From Paraconexibacter sp040581415 (lineage in GTDB: Bacteria; Actinomycetota; Thermoleophilia; Solirubrobacterales; Solirubrobacteraceae): a stretch of 64,000 bases of DNA. Within the stretch, counting starts at the first letter, position 1, and every line of letters starts with the position of its first letter. Both the position numbers and the translations under genes were made by a program. Location: assembly GCF_040581415.1 (NCBI RefSeq), contig NZ_CP114014.1, positions 2,542,001 to 2,606,000 on the forward strand. The letters are read 5' to 3'. This document shows, piece by piece, positions 48,581 to 57,899 of this stretch. Under the pieces are notes generated by a model, which did not search any database, was not told where the DNA came from, and saw only the letters and a program-made list of their open reading frames with translations.

Positions 48581-49129
48581 TCAGGTCTGCGTGTCGATCA
48601 GCTCGCCGAGTGGGACGGCTTCATCGCCGGGGGCGGCGCGGTCCCGGACGCGGGTCAGGCCGGTCGCGAGGCGGCGGAGCAGCTCCTCGCGGCCGATCGC
48701 CTCGGCCGCGGCGCGGCGACGGCGTGCCGTCACGGTCTGTGCGATCCCGGCCACCAGCAGGGCGGTGAGCGCCACGTACTTGCCGACGGCGAGGACGACG
48801 GACAGGACCGCGCCGAGCGCGTCGCCGATACTCCTGAGCCAGCCCGGAGCGGTGATCGACGGCCACGGGATCGACGGCCACGGAATCGACGGCGGGCTGA
48901 ACTGCAGGCCGGCCACGCCCAGCAGGGCCCACAGACCGGCGAGGAACGCGAGCAGCGGCAGCAGGACGAGCGCGGCCAGCAGCGGGCCCAGGACCGGCCA
49001 GACCACCCGGCCGACGCCTTCCGCGGCGTGTCGGAGGTCGTACAGCCGGGGATACCGCGCTTCGAGACGCCGCTCGAGCTGCCCGACGCGCGCCTCCTGA
49101 ACGCGAAAGGTCCGCGTCGCGGCCTCCAC
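48581..49129 (-). CDS. Membrane protein of unknown function, start uncertain
   Basis: This protein of about 182 residues has a charged N-terminal helix (VEAATRTFRVQEARVGQLER, then RRLEARYPRLYDLRHAAEG). A strong membrane segment (GPLLAALVLLPLLAFLAGLW), a short repeat PSIPWPSIPWPSI coded by 18-bp near-repeats (about 48855-48892), a second membrane segment (LSVVLAVGKYVALTALLVAG) and a charged tail follow. No family is recognised. GTG 49129 is the first conventional start in the frame. Coding-like sequence (WDPHTIAIADDPFRPDP) continues upstream without a start to about 49270, so the true start may be further upstream or the frame may be disturbed there. Confidence 0.55.
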   Translation of the reverse strand: MEAATRTFRVQEARVGQLERRLEARYPRLYDLRHAAEGVGRVVWPVLGPLLAALVLLPLLAFLAGLWALLGVAGLQFSPPSIPWPSIPWPSITAPGWLRSIGDALGAVLSVVLAVGKYVALTALLVAGIAQTVTARRRRAAAEAIGREELLRRLATGLTRVRDRAAPGDEAVPLGELIDTQT

Positions 49130-49272
49130 GAGCCGCCTCGGGCGGGATGGAGGGACGCGTGGGTCAGGACGGAAGGGGTCGTCGGCGATCGCGATGGTGT
49201 GGGGGTCCCAGCTGCCGCGACGGACGAACCGCGCGAGTGTCCGGTTCCTGCCGCGCCGGACGGTGCTCGGCC

Positions 49273-49446
49273 TCAGCGACCCGGGTTGGAGCGGCCCTGC
49301 GAGCCACGGGCGGCGAGGCCACCGCCGATCACGGCGGCGATGATGGCGGCGGCGATCGGCGCCGATACGTCGGCGGCGAGGCACAGCGCGGCGACGACGA
49401 TCGCGATGACGGCACAGCTGAGGGCGATGCGGGCATTGGCGGACAT
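49273..49446 (-). CDS. 57-residue membrane protein
   Basis: ATG 49446 opens a short frame beginning MSANARIALSC with two hydrophobic segments (ALSCAVIAIVVAALCLAA and APIAAAIIAAVIGGGLAARG) and a polar tail SQGRSNPGR. Small two-helix proteins of this look are common in actinobacteria but the family is unknown. It is upstream of, and reads towards, the membrane protein at 48581-49129. It is divergent from the five-gene operon that starts at 49544. Confidence 0.6.
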   Translation of the reverse strand: MSANARIALSCAVIAIVVAALCLAADVSAPIAAAIIAAVIGGGLAARGSQGRSNPGR

Positions 49447-49543
49447 GGGGAGTCCGTACCCCCGCGACCGGCGCCCGACACGCCCCGGTCAGGACGCCTG
49501 CCGGGCGGCCGACGGGCGGCACCCGACGTGAAAGACTCGCCCT

Positions 49544-52500
49544 ATGCGCAGGTTCGAGTACGTCGGAGGCACATCGGCCAAGTTCTGGGAGATCGAGCAG
49601 GACGGTGCCGAGCTCAGGATCCGCTTCGGCCGCATGGAGACCGCCGGCCAGACGCAGGTCAAGGACCTGGGGACCGCCGAGAAGGCCACGGCGCAGGCCG
49701 AGAAGCTTGTCGCGGCGAAGGTCGGCAAGGGCTACATCGAGCAGGCGACGGACCCGAGCACTCCGGCGCCGACCGCGGCGGGGCCTGTCCCCGCTACCGC
49801 TGCCGCTCCCGCCGCACCGCCCGCTCCCGCCGCATCCTCCGCGCCTGCCGTCCCCGCGCCTGTCACGCCGCCGCCCGCGCCCGCCACACCGTCGGAACCC
49901 GCGGCACCACCGCCGGCCACTCCCGCTCCGGCCGCGCGCGACGAGCCACCGGAACTCCCGGACGAGGAGACGTTCGCACTCCCGTCGGCCTGGGCACGGC
50001 AGGCCGAGCCGTTCCGCGGTCGCCGTGCCGCCAAGCCCGTCGAGCTGGATCCGGCACCCGACGACCTCCTCGTGCGTCTCGACAAGGCGGTCGCGGAGGT
50101 GCTCGAGAACCCGAAGACCGACGCCGATCTGCGCGAGCGCACCGAGCTGCACCTCGGCACCCGGCGGACGGGCGTCCTGCGACGGCGGGCAGAGCAGGCC
50201 GACGACGTCCTGGGCGCGGCGGTGATGCTACTTGCGCGACCGGCGGTCGCGGACTGGCGACAGCGCGAGGTCCTGGCGCGGTCGGCCGACAACCTGATCG
50301 CGGCCCACGGCCTGGCGTTCGCGGCCGAGGCGTGCGCGCTCACGGGGTCGGTCGCCGTGGAGTGGACCACCGGCGTCGGCGCCTACGGGCACGGCGACGG
50401 CAAGTGGCTGCAGCGGGCCGACCCTGCCAACCCGCGCACCTGGGTGACCCGGGACATCCTGCAGCGGATGCGGGCGCACCTGGCGAGCACCGACGAGGCG
50501 ACGTACGACGATGCCGTCGCCCGGCTCGCCGCGGTGCGGGCCGGCGCCGGCGCCGGCGTGCGGCTGCTCACGAGCTACCTCGCGCCGACCGAGCAGCAGT
50601 GGGTGGACGAGGACCTCGCCGACGCCCAGCAGCCGTCCAGCGACGACGCAGCCCTGCGCCTGGCCTCGGTCACCACCGCCGCCCAGGCCGGCGCGATCCT
50701 GGACGCAACGTCCAGGTGGGAGGTGCTGCGCCATGCCGAGCTCGTCTACTCCCTCGTCGCCAACCTCGGCCCTGACGCAGCCGCTCCGATCGCGCGGCTG
50801 CTCGACCCGAACCTCGACGCCGCCACGATCAAGCGGCTCCTCGGCCTGCTGGCGCAGCTGCCGACCGACGACGCGCTGACCGCTCTGCTGGACCGCCAGG
50901 ACGAGAAGTACGTGTCCGCGGCGCTCATCGAGGCGATGCGCCGCTACCCGGTCCGGGCCCTCCGGCTGCTCGCCGGGCGGGCGACGGACGGGGGCGGCTC
51001 GGCCCGCGCAGGCGGCGACCTCCTGCGCGGGCACCTCCTCAGCCATCCCGGACTCGCCGACCGCCTCACCGACGCGCAGCTCGGCCCTGCCGCCCGTGCC
51101 GCCGTCGACGCCCTCCGAAGCGAGGCCGTCGGGACCGTCGCGGACCCGGCCCGCCTGCCGGCCGTCCTCGTGGCCCCGCCGTGGACGACGCGCACGAAGC
51201 GGGCCAAGCCGGTCGTGGTCCCGGGTCTGGCGGCGACAGCACCCGTGGCCCTGCGATGGGCGCCCGGGGAGCAGCAGCAGCACGCGAGCACCCGCATCCA
51301 CGAGTGGCACCGCACCGACGACCTCGCCACCGCGATGCGGGGGTCCTACGCCGCACTGCACATCCTTGCCGCCGCCAAGCCGCGGCACGCGCGCCCGTAC
51401 CTGGCGACGTGGGCGCCGACCGACGTCTACGACGGGCTCGTGCCGCTGCAGCGCATCCTCGCGCAGCACGAGGACGAAGCAATCCCGCTCGTCCTGCGGA
51501 CCGTGGCGCGCCAGCCGTCGTCCCTGGCCGCGGCGCTGCTCCCCCTCGAGGGCCCACCCGTCGCCGCGCTGATGGCCGAGTGGCTCGTCCGGACCAAGTC
51601 GGTACGGCCGATCGCCCGCGCCTGGCTGGCCCGGCACCCGGCGGCCGCGGCGCGCGACCTCGTCCCCGCCGCGCTGGGCAAGCCGGGCAAGGAGCGGGCG
51701 GCGGCGGAGACGGCGCTGCGCGTGCTGGACGGCGCGGGGCACCGGGACGCGATCCGCGCAGCCGGCGCGTCCCACGGTGAGGCCGCGCTGACCGGGGTCG
51801 ACGCGCTGCTGGCGGCCGACCCGCTGGAGCGGCTGCCGGCGAAGGTCCCGTCGCTACCGGGGTGGCTCGACCCGGCGCACCTGCCGCAGGTCCTGCTGCG
51901 CGAGCGCGACGCGGTCCTCCCGGTCGCGGCCACCGGCCACGTCTGCACGATGCTCGCGCTGTCCGCCCCCGGCGACACCTACGCCGGCGTCGAGGTCGTC
52001 CGCGACGCCTGCGACGCGGCATCGGTCGCCGAGATGGCGTGGGGGCTGTTCGAGCGCTGGGAGCAGGCCGGGTTTCCCGCCAAGGACGGCTGGGTGCTCG
52101 AGGGCCTCGGACTGCTCGGCGACGACGAGACGGTGCGCCGGCTCGCGCCGAAGATCCGCGCCTGGCCCGGCGACGGCGGCCACGCCCGGGCCGTGGCCGG
52201 CCTGGGCGTCCTGGCCGAGGTCGGCACCGACGTCGCCCTGATGCACCTGCACGGCATCGCGGAGAAGGTGAAGTTCAAGGGCCTGCGGACGAAGGCGCAG
52301 GAGCGGATGGCCGAGGTCGCCGACGGGCTGGGCCTGACCCCCGAGCAGCTGGCCGATCGCCTCGTGCCGGAGTTCGGCCTCGACCGGGACGGGACGCTCG
52401 TCCTGGACTACGGCCCGCGCCGGTTCCTCGTCGGCTTCGACGAGCAGCTGCGCCCGACGGTCGCCGACGCGGACGGGACGCGCCGCAAGACGCTCCCGAG

Positions 52501-53287
52501 GCCGGGGGCCAAGGACGACGAGGCGCTGGCGTCGGCGGCCTACGCCTCCTTCCGCGGGCTGAAGAAGGACGTCAAGACGATCGCCACGGACCAGATCCGC
52601 CGCTTCGAGCGGGCGATGGTCGCCGGCCGCCGCTGGACGGCGGAGGAGCAGCGCACCCTGTTCGTCGAGCACCCGCTCCTGTGGCACGTCGCCCGGCGCC
52701 TGGTGTGGGCGACGTTCGACGACGGCGGCGCGCCGACCGGCTCGTTCCGCGTGGCCGAGGACCGCACGCTCGCGGATTCCGCCGACGAGGAGCTCGTCCT
52801 GGACGACGCCACCCGCGTCGGGATCGCCCACCCCCTGCACCTCGGCCCGGCGCTCGGGACCTGGTCCGACGTCTTTGCCGACTACGAGATCCTGCAGCCG
52901 TTCCCGCAGCTCGGCCGCGAGACCTACGCGCTGACGGACGTCGAGCGCACCGGCCGGACGGTCCGCCGGCTGGACGGGCTGAGCATCGACACGGGCCGCG
53001 TGCTCGGCCTCTCGCACCGCGGCTGGGAGCGCGGCATGGCGCAGGACGCCGGGATCAGCGGGGTGGTGCAGAAGCCGCTGGCGGACGGCAACTGGCTGGT
53101 GATGAACCTCGACCCCGGGCTCATCGCCGGCGCCGCGATGGAGTGGGACAAGCAGAAGATCCCCGAGATCTGGATCAGCCCGGAGTCGGTCGACTGGGGC
53201 GAGAGCAAGGGCAGGCTGCGCTTCGACACGCTCGACGCCGTCACCGCGTCGGAGCTGCTCCGCGACGTCGAGCACCTGCGTGGCTGA
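49544..53287 (+). CDS. yehI: WGR plus DUF4132 protein (YehI/MolR-like)
   Basis: This 1247-residue protein has an N-terminal WGR-type domain (1-70; the signature reads IRFGRMETAGQTQVKDL, Phe in place of Trp). A Pro/Ala-rich linker (about 72-145), a long alpha-helical HEAT-like middle and a C-terminal DUF4132 domain follow; the end reads VQKPLADGNWLVMNLDPG and EIWISPESVDWGE. WGR domains bind nucleic acid ends in PARPs; DUF4132 has no known activity. Size and place match E. coli YehI. ATG 49544 has AAGACT 6 nt upstream. It is the first of five genes. Confidence 0.88.
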   Translation: MRRFEYVGGTSAKFWEIEQDGAELRIRFGRMETAGQTQVKDLGTAEKATAQAEKLVAAKVGKGYIEQATDPSTPAPTAAGPVPATAAAPAAPPAPAASSAPAVPAPVTPPPAPATPSEPAAPPPATPAPAARDEPPELPDEETFALPSAWARQAEPFRGRRAAKPVELDPAPDDLLVRLDKAVAEVLENPKTDADLRERTELHLGTRRTGVLRRRAEQADDVLGAAVMLLARPAVADWRQREVLARSADNLIAAHGLAFAAEACALTGSVAVEWTTGVGAYGHGDGKWLQRADPANPRTWVTRDILQRMRAHLASTDEATYDDAVARLAAVRAGAGAGVRLLTSYLAPTEQQWVDEDLADAQQPSSDDAALRLASVTTAAQAGAILDATSRWEVLRHAELVYSLVANLGPDAAAPIARLLDPNLDAATIKRLLGLLAQLPTDDALTALLDRQDEKYVSAALIEAMRRYPVRALRLLAGRATDGGGSARAGGDLLRGHLLSHPGLADRLTDAQLGPAARAAVDALRSEAVGTVADPARLPAVLVAPPWTTRTKRAKPVVVPGLAATAPVALRWAPGEQQQHASTRIHEWHRTDDLATAMRGSYAALHILAAAKPRHARPYLATWAPTDVYDGLVPLQRILAQHEDEAIPLVLRTVARQPSSLAAALLPLEGPPVAALMAEWLVRTKSVRPIARAWLARHPAAAARDLVPAALGKPGKERAAAETALRVLDGAGHRDAIRAAGASHGEAALTGVDALLAADPLERLPAKVPSLPGWLDPAHLPQVLLRERDAVLPVAATGHVCTMLALSAPGDTYAGVEVVRDACDAASVAEMAWGLFERWEQAGFPAKDGWVLEGLGLLGDDETVRRLAPKIRAWPGDGGHARAVAGLGVLAEVGTDVALMHLHGIAEKVKFKGLRTKAQERMAEVADGLGLTPEQLADRLVPEFGLDRDGTLVLDYGPRRFLVGFDEQLRPTVADADGTRRKTLPRPGAKDDEALASAAYASFRGLKKDVKTIATDQIRRFERAMVAGRRWTAEEQRTLFVEHPLLWHVARRLVWATFDDGGAPTGSFRVAEDRTLADSADEELVLDDATRVGIAHPLHLGPALGTWSDVFADYEILQPFPQLGRETYALTDVERTGRTVRRLDGLSIDTGRVLGLSHRGWERGMAQDAGISGVVQKPLADGNWLVMNLDPGLIAGAAMEWDKQKIPEIWISPESVDWGESKGRLRFDTLDAVTASELLRDVEHLRG

Positions 53288-53311
53288 TCGCGGCCTGCGA
53301 GCCTTCCGCCC

Positions 53312-54427
53312 ATGACGCGCGCCACGACCGACAGCGAGGACCCGGCTGCCCGCGTCCAGCGGCCCCCGGCCGAGCTCCGCTGGGCCGACGAGCTCGAGCG
53401 CCTGCGTACCGGCGACGAGAACCCGCGGCCACCCGGCTGGCAGCTCAGCGTCACCGCCGCGCGCCGCTTCATCATCGGCGACCGCAAGCTGGGCGTGACC
53501 CGCAAGTTCGTCGGCGACCCGTCGCTCATCGACCGGGCGCTGATCACCCTCGCGACCACCCGCGGGCTGCTGCTCGTGGGGGACCCGGGCACGGCGAAGT
53601 CGCTCCTGTCGGAGCTGCTGGCGGCAGCCGTCTCCGGGGACTCGACGCTCACGATCCAGGGCGGCGCGGCCACCACCGAGGACCAGATCCGGTACGGGTG
53701 GAACTACGCGCTCCTGGTCGCCGAGGGCCCGTCGACGCGGTCGCTCGTCCCCGCGCCGATCCTGCGCGGGATGTCACGCGGCAGCGTCGTCCGCTTCGAG
53801 GAGATCACGCGCTGCCCGCTGGAGGTCCAGGACTCGATCCTCTCGGTCCTGTCCGACCGCGTCATGGCGATCCCCGAGCTCGCCGGGCCGGAGGGGACGG
53901 CGTTCGCCCGCGAGGGCTTCAACGTCATCGCGACCGCCAACACCCGCGACCGCGGCGTCAACGAGATGAGCGCCGCCCTCAAGCGCCGCTTCAACTTCGA
54001 GACGGTCTTCCCGATCCCGGACTTCGACACCGAGCTGGAGCTCGTCGAGTCCGAGGCCGCGACCCTGCTGGCCCGCTCCGGAGTGCAGGCGGCGCCGCGC
54101 CGCGACGTCCTCGAGGTGCTCGTGACGACGTTCCGCGAGCTGCGCTCGGGCACCACCGATCACGGTGACGCGCTGGACCGCATGTCGTCGGTCATGAGCA
54201 CGGCCGAGGCCGTCGCGGTCGCGCACGCCGTCGGCCTGCGCGGCTGGTTCCTGCGCGGGGAGCCGGGCGACGAGAGCGACATCGTCGCCTGCCTCGGCGG
54301 GACGGCCGCCAAGGACGACGCCGACGACCTCGCGCGCCTGCGGCGCTACCTCGAGCAGCAGGTGCCGCGCAAGAAGGGCCGCCACTGGAAGCGGCTGCAC
54401 GAGGCGCGGCACGGCCTGCCGGGCTGA
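53312..54427 (+). CDS. yehL: MoxR-like AAA+ ATPase (YehL-like)
   Basis: This 371-residue AAA+ protein has Walker A LLLVGDPGTAKSLLSELL (about 88-105) and a sensor-1 strand GFNVIATANTRDRG. The Walker B-like strand is GSVVRFEEITRCP, with Glu where the first Asp of DE usually stands. A C-terminal lid is present with SSVMSTAEAVAVAHAVGL. MoxR-type ATPases act with VWA proteins as chaperones or remodelers, and here a VWA gene lies two genes downstream. It is 24 bp after the WGR gene, same strand. Confidence 0.9.
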   Translation: MTRATTDSEDPAARVQRPPAELRWADELERLRTGDENPRPPGWQLSVTAARRFIIGDRKLGVTRKFVGDPSLIDRALITLATTRGLLLVGDPGTAKSLLSELLAAAVSGDSTLTIQGGAATTEDQIRYGWNYALLVAEGPSTRSLVPAPILRGMSRGSVVRFEEITRCPLEVQDSILSVLSDRVMAIPELAGPEGTAFAREGFNVIATANTRDRGVNEMSAALKRRFNFETVFPIPDFDTELELVESEAATLLARSGVQAAPRRDVLEVLVTTFRELRSGTTDHGDALDRMSSVMSTAEAVAVAHAVGLRGWFLRGEPGDESDIVACLGGTAAKDDADDLARLRRYLEQQVPRKKGRHWKRLHEARHGLPG

Positions 54428-54430
54428 CGA

Positions 54431-56776
54431 ATGCCTGCGACGTTCATCGGCGTCCGCCATCACAGCCCGGCGTGCGCCCGGCTGGTCCGCGACGTCATCC
54501 GCGACCTGCGTCCGGCGCACGTGCTGATCGAGGGGCCGTCGGACATGAACGACCGCCTCGACGAGCTCCTGCTCGGGCACGGGCTTCCGGTCGCCGTGTT
54601 CACGAGCTACCGCGACGACGAGCGCCACCACGCCTCGTGGTCGCCGCTGTGCGAGCACTCGCCCGAGTGGATCGCGCTGACGGAGGGGCGCGCCGCCGGT
54701 GCCGACGTCCGCTTCATCGACCTGCCGGCGTGGCACCCGGCGTTCGCGTCGCTGACCAACCGCTACTCGGACGCCGAGCTGCGGCACGCCCGCGCCATCG
54801 AGCGGCTCTGCGAGGAGTTCGCGGTCGACAACGTCGACACGCTCTGGGACCACCTGTTCGAGATCGACCCGGACGCGCAGCTCGCCGACACGCTCGACGC
54901 CTACTTCGACCTGGTGCGCGGCGACGCCGTGGCGTCCGGCGAGGACGGCGCGCGTGAGGCGTTCATGGCCCGCTGGGTGGATGCAGCGGTGGCCGACGCC
55001 GGGGAGCGTCCCGTGGTCGTCGTCACCGGCGGGTTCCACCGGCCGGCGCTCGTCGCCGCGGCCGGCGCCGGGGCCGGGGCCGGAGCGGCGGGCGGGACGG
55101 GCGGCTGGCCGGACGTGCCGGCTTTCCCGCCGGGCGCGGTCGGCGGCAGCTACCTGGTGCCGTTCTCCTTCAAGCGCCTGGACGCCTTCGACGGCTACCA
55201 GTCCGGCATGCCCTCGCCGCGCTACTACCAGCGTCTGTGGGAGGCCGGGCCGGACGCCGCGGGCGACGAGATCATGCGCAGCGTCGTCCGCCGCCTGCGC
55301 GACCGGCGCCAGCCGGTGTCGACCGCGGACCTGGTCGCCGCCCGCACGCTGGCCGGCGGCTTGGCGCGGCTGCGCGGCCACCGGCACCCCGGCCGAGCAG
55401 ACGTTCTCGACGCGCTCGTCGGCGCGCTGGTGAGCGACGCGCTCGATCGGCCGCCGCCCTGGACCTCACGCGGCCGGATCGCTGCGGGGACCGACCCGGT
55501 CATCGTCGAGATGGTCGCGGCACTGGCGGGCGACGTCGTCGGCCGGCTGCATCCGGACACGCCGCACCCGCCGCTCGTGCACGCGGTCGCGGCCGACCTC
55601 GAGCGGCTCGGGATTCCCGAGCGCGGGCAGCTGGCCCTGACGCTCACCGACGAGCCGGACCGTGCGCGCAGCCGGGTCCTGCACCGGTTGCGGCTGCTCG
55701 AGATCCCCGGCGTGGAGCGCACCGCCGGCCCCGCGTCGGGCGCGGACCCGACGCTCGACGAGGCCTGGACGCTCACGCAGACCGACCTGCGCCTGCCCGC
55801 GCTGATCGAGGCCGGCTCCTACGGCGCGACGCTCGACGCTGCGGCCGCCGCCGCCCTCGGCGGGGCGCTGGACGACGCCGGCGCCGACCCCGGTGCACTG
55901 GCGCGCGTGCTCTTCGACGCGGCGCTCTGCGGGCTGGACGCGCTGTCCGAGCAGGTCCTCGAGCGTGCGGCCGCCCTGATCGGCGGCGTCGGCGAGCTCG
56001 GCGGACTCGGCGAGCTGCTGGCGACCGCGCTCGGGCTCTGGCGCCACGACCGGCTGCTCGGCGCGCACGGCAGCCCCGCCCTGGCGACCGTCGTCGCCCG
56101 CTGCACCACGCGCGGCCTGTGGCTCGTCGAGGGCATCCGCGGCGGACCGGCCCCGGCCGACGACACGCGGCTGCGCGCGGTCGTCGCGCTGCGTGACGCG
56201 CTGCTCCATGCGGACGCGGTGCTGCCCGTGCCGCGCGATGCCGCGGTCGCCGTCTTCGCGCGGTCGGTGGCGGCCGACCGGCCGCCGGACCTGCGCGGTG
56301 CCTCGGTCGGGGTCACCTGGGTCTTCGCCGCAGCACAGGACCAGAGCCCAGACGCGGACGTGCGCGACGACGACGCGGCGCTGGAGCGTGCCGTGCGCGG
56401 CGCGGGCCGCCGCGAGACGCTCGGCGACTTCCTCGCGGGCCTGTTCGCCGTCGCCCGCGAGCAGGTCCTCGCCGCCGGGCCCGCGGGCGTCCTGGGGCTG
56501 CTGGACGAGCTGCTCTGCGAGCTGCCGGAGGACGACTTCCTGGTCGCGCTCCCGGCGCTGCGCCTGGCCTTCTCGTGGTTCCCGCCGCGCGAGCGGGAGC
56601 TGATCGCCGGCCGCCTGCTGCAGCGGCGCGGCGTGCAGGGGTCGGCGGGCTCGCTGCTACGGCTCGCCTCCGACCCGGAGCTGCTGCGCCGCGCGCGCAC
56701 CGTCGAGGCGCGAGTCGACGAGCTGCTGGCGCGCGAGGCGCTGCTCGCCCCGGCCGAGAGCGCCGGCGATGGCTGA
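54431..56776 (+). CDS. yehM: DUF5682 protein (YehM-like)
   Basis: This 781-residue protein opens MPATFIGVRHHSPACARLVR with VLIEGPSDMNDRLDELLLG, the DUF5682 hallmark. A His/Asp-rich segment follows (YRDDERHHASWSPLCEHSPE), then FIDLPAWHPAF and VVTGGFHRPALV before a long helical C-terminal half. The N-terminal block resembles TraB/GumN-type or erythromycin esterase-like folds, but I cannot assign a reaction. A low-complexity Ala-Gly stretch is at about 213-224. It starts 3 bp after the AAA+ stop and overlaps the VWA gene by 8 bp. Confidence 0.88.
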   Translation: MPATFIGVRHHSPACARLVRDVIRDLRPAHVLIEGPSDMNDRLDELLLGHGLPVAVFTSYRDDERHHASWSPLCEHSPEWIALTEGRAAGADVRFIDLPAWHPAFASLTNRYSDAELRHARAIERLCEEFAVDNVDTLWDHLFEIDPDAQLADTLDAYFDLVRGDAVASGEDGAREAFMARWVDAAVADAGERPVVVVTGGFHRPALVAAAGAGAGAGAAGGTGGWPDVPAFPPGAVGGSYLVPFSFKRLDAFDGYQSGMPSPRYYQRLWEAGPDAAGDEIMRSVVRRLRDRRQPVSTADLVAARTLAGGLARLRGHRHPGRADVLDALVGALVSDALDRPPPWTSRGRIAAGTDPVIVEMVAALAGDVVGRLHPDTPHPPLVHAVAADLERLGIPERGQLALTLTDEPDRARSRVLHRLRLLEIPGVERTAGPASGADPTLDEAWTLTQTDLRLPALIEAGSYGATLDAAAAAALGGALDDAGADPGALARVLFDAALCGLDALSEQVLERAAALIGGVGELGGLGELLATALGLWRHDRLLGAHGSPALATVVARCTTRGLWLVEGIRGGPAPADDTRLRAVVALRDALLHADAVLPVPRDAAVAVFARSVAADRPPDLRGASVGVTWVFAAAQDQSPDADVRDDDAALERAVRGAGRRETLGDFLAGLFAVAREQVLAAGPAGVLGLLDELLCELPEDDFLVALPALRLAFSWFPPRERELIAGRLLQRRGVQGSAGSLLRLASDPELLRRARTVEARVDELLAREALLAPAESAGDG

Positions 56777-57899
56777 CCCGGATCCCGAGCTCGAGCGCTG
56801 GCGGCTCGTCCTCGGCGAGGCGGCCGACGCGTGCACCGGCGGCGCCGGCCTGAGCGGCACGGCACGCTCGCGCGACGCCGCCCTGGACTGGCTCTACCAG
56901 CAGGACGGCGACCTCGATCGGCGCGACGTGCGCCGGTCGGCCGGCCACGGCCCGTCCGTGCTGACGACGCTCGACTGGCTCGAGGACATCCACCGGCTGT
57001 TCCCGCGCGAGACGATCGAGCGGCTCGAGCGCGACGCCGTCGAGCGCTACGAGATCCACGACGTCGTCACGGACCCGAACGTCCTGGAGCGCATCGAGCC
57101 CAACGCCACGCTGCTGAAGGCGGTGCTGCGCACGAAGCACCTGATGAATCCAGATGTCCTGCGCCTCGCCCGCCGGATCGTCGAGCAGGTGGTGCGCGAG
57201 ATCATGGAGCGGATGGCGAGCGAGGTCCGCCACGCGTTCGGCGGGACCCGCGCGCGGACGCCGAGCCACCGGCCGCGCGCCAACGACTTCGACTTCCGCC
57301 GGACGATCCAGGCGAACCTGCGCCACTACCAGCCCGAGGAGCGCCGGCTCTACGTCGAGCGCGCGTACTTCCACGGCCGCACGCGGCGGCAGCTCGAGCA
57401 GTGGCAGGTGATCCTCGTCGTCGACCAGTCCGGGTCCATGGTCGGGTCCGTCATCCACTCGGCGGTCACCGCCGCGTGCCTGTGGGGCCTTCCGGGCGTG
57501 CGAGCCCACCTGGTCGCGTTCGACACCGACGTCGTCGACCTCACCGCCGACGTGGACGACCCGGTCGAGCTGCTGATGAAGGTGCAGCTGGGCGGGGGCA
57601 CCGACATCGCCGGTGCGATGGCGTACGCGGCGGGGCTGGTCGACCAGCCCCGCCGCACGATCGTCGCGCTCGTGACCGACTTCTACGAGGGCGGGGACGA
57701 GTACCGGCTCGTGCGGACCGTCAAGGCCCTCGTCGAGCAAGGGACGCACGTCCTCGGCCTGGCCGCGCTCGACGAGGAGGCGAACCCCGCGTACGACCGC
57801 GAGCTCGCGCAGCGGCTGGCGGACGTCGGGGCGCACGTCGGCGCGATGACCCCGGGCGAGCTCGCGGGCTTCGTCGCCGACCGGATCGCCGCGGGATGA
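56769..57899 (+). CDS. yehP: VWA-domain protein (YehP-like)
   Basis: This 376-residue protein has a helical N-terminal part and a C-terminal VWA domain with a complete MIDAS: DQSGSM (about 218-223), Thr in GGGTDIAGAM, and Asp in ALVTDFYEGG. It is expected to bind a metal and a partner protein. VWA proteins of this kind work with MoxR ATPases. The start overlaps the DUF5682 gene by 8 bp and the stop overlaps the SWIM gene as ATGA, so the products are probably made in step. Confidence 0.92.
   Translation: MADPDPELERWRLVLGEAADACTGGAGLSGTARSRDAALDWLYQQDGDLDRRDVRRSAGHGPSVLTTLDWLEDIHRLFPRETIERLERDAVERYEIHDVVTDPNVLERIEPNATLLKAVLRTKHLMNPDVLRLARRIVEQVVREIMERMASEVRHAFGGTRARTPSHRPRANDFDFRRTIQANLRHYQPEERRLYVERAYFHGRTRRQLEQWQVILVVDQSGSMVGSVIHSAVTAACLWGLPGVRAHLVAFDTDVVDLTADVDDPVELLMKVQLGGGTDIAGAMAYAAGLVDQPRRTIVALVTDFYEGGDEYRLVRTVKALVEQGTHVLGLAALDEEANPAYDRELAQRLADVGAHVGAMTPGELAGFVADRIAAG

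Noticed and set aside
48855..48892. Short tandem DNA repeat (about 18 bp) as a regulatory array
   Set aside because: It lies inside the membrane protein gene and simply encodes the PSIPWPSIPWPSI peptide repeat.
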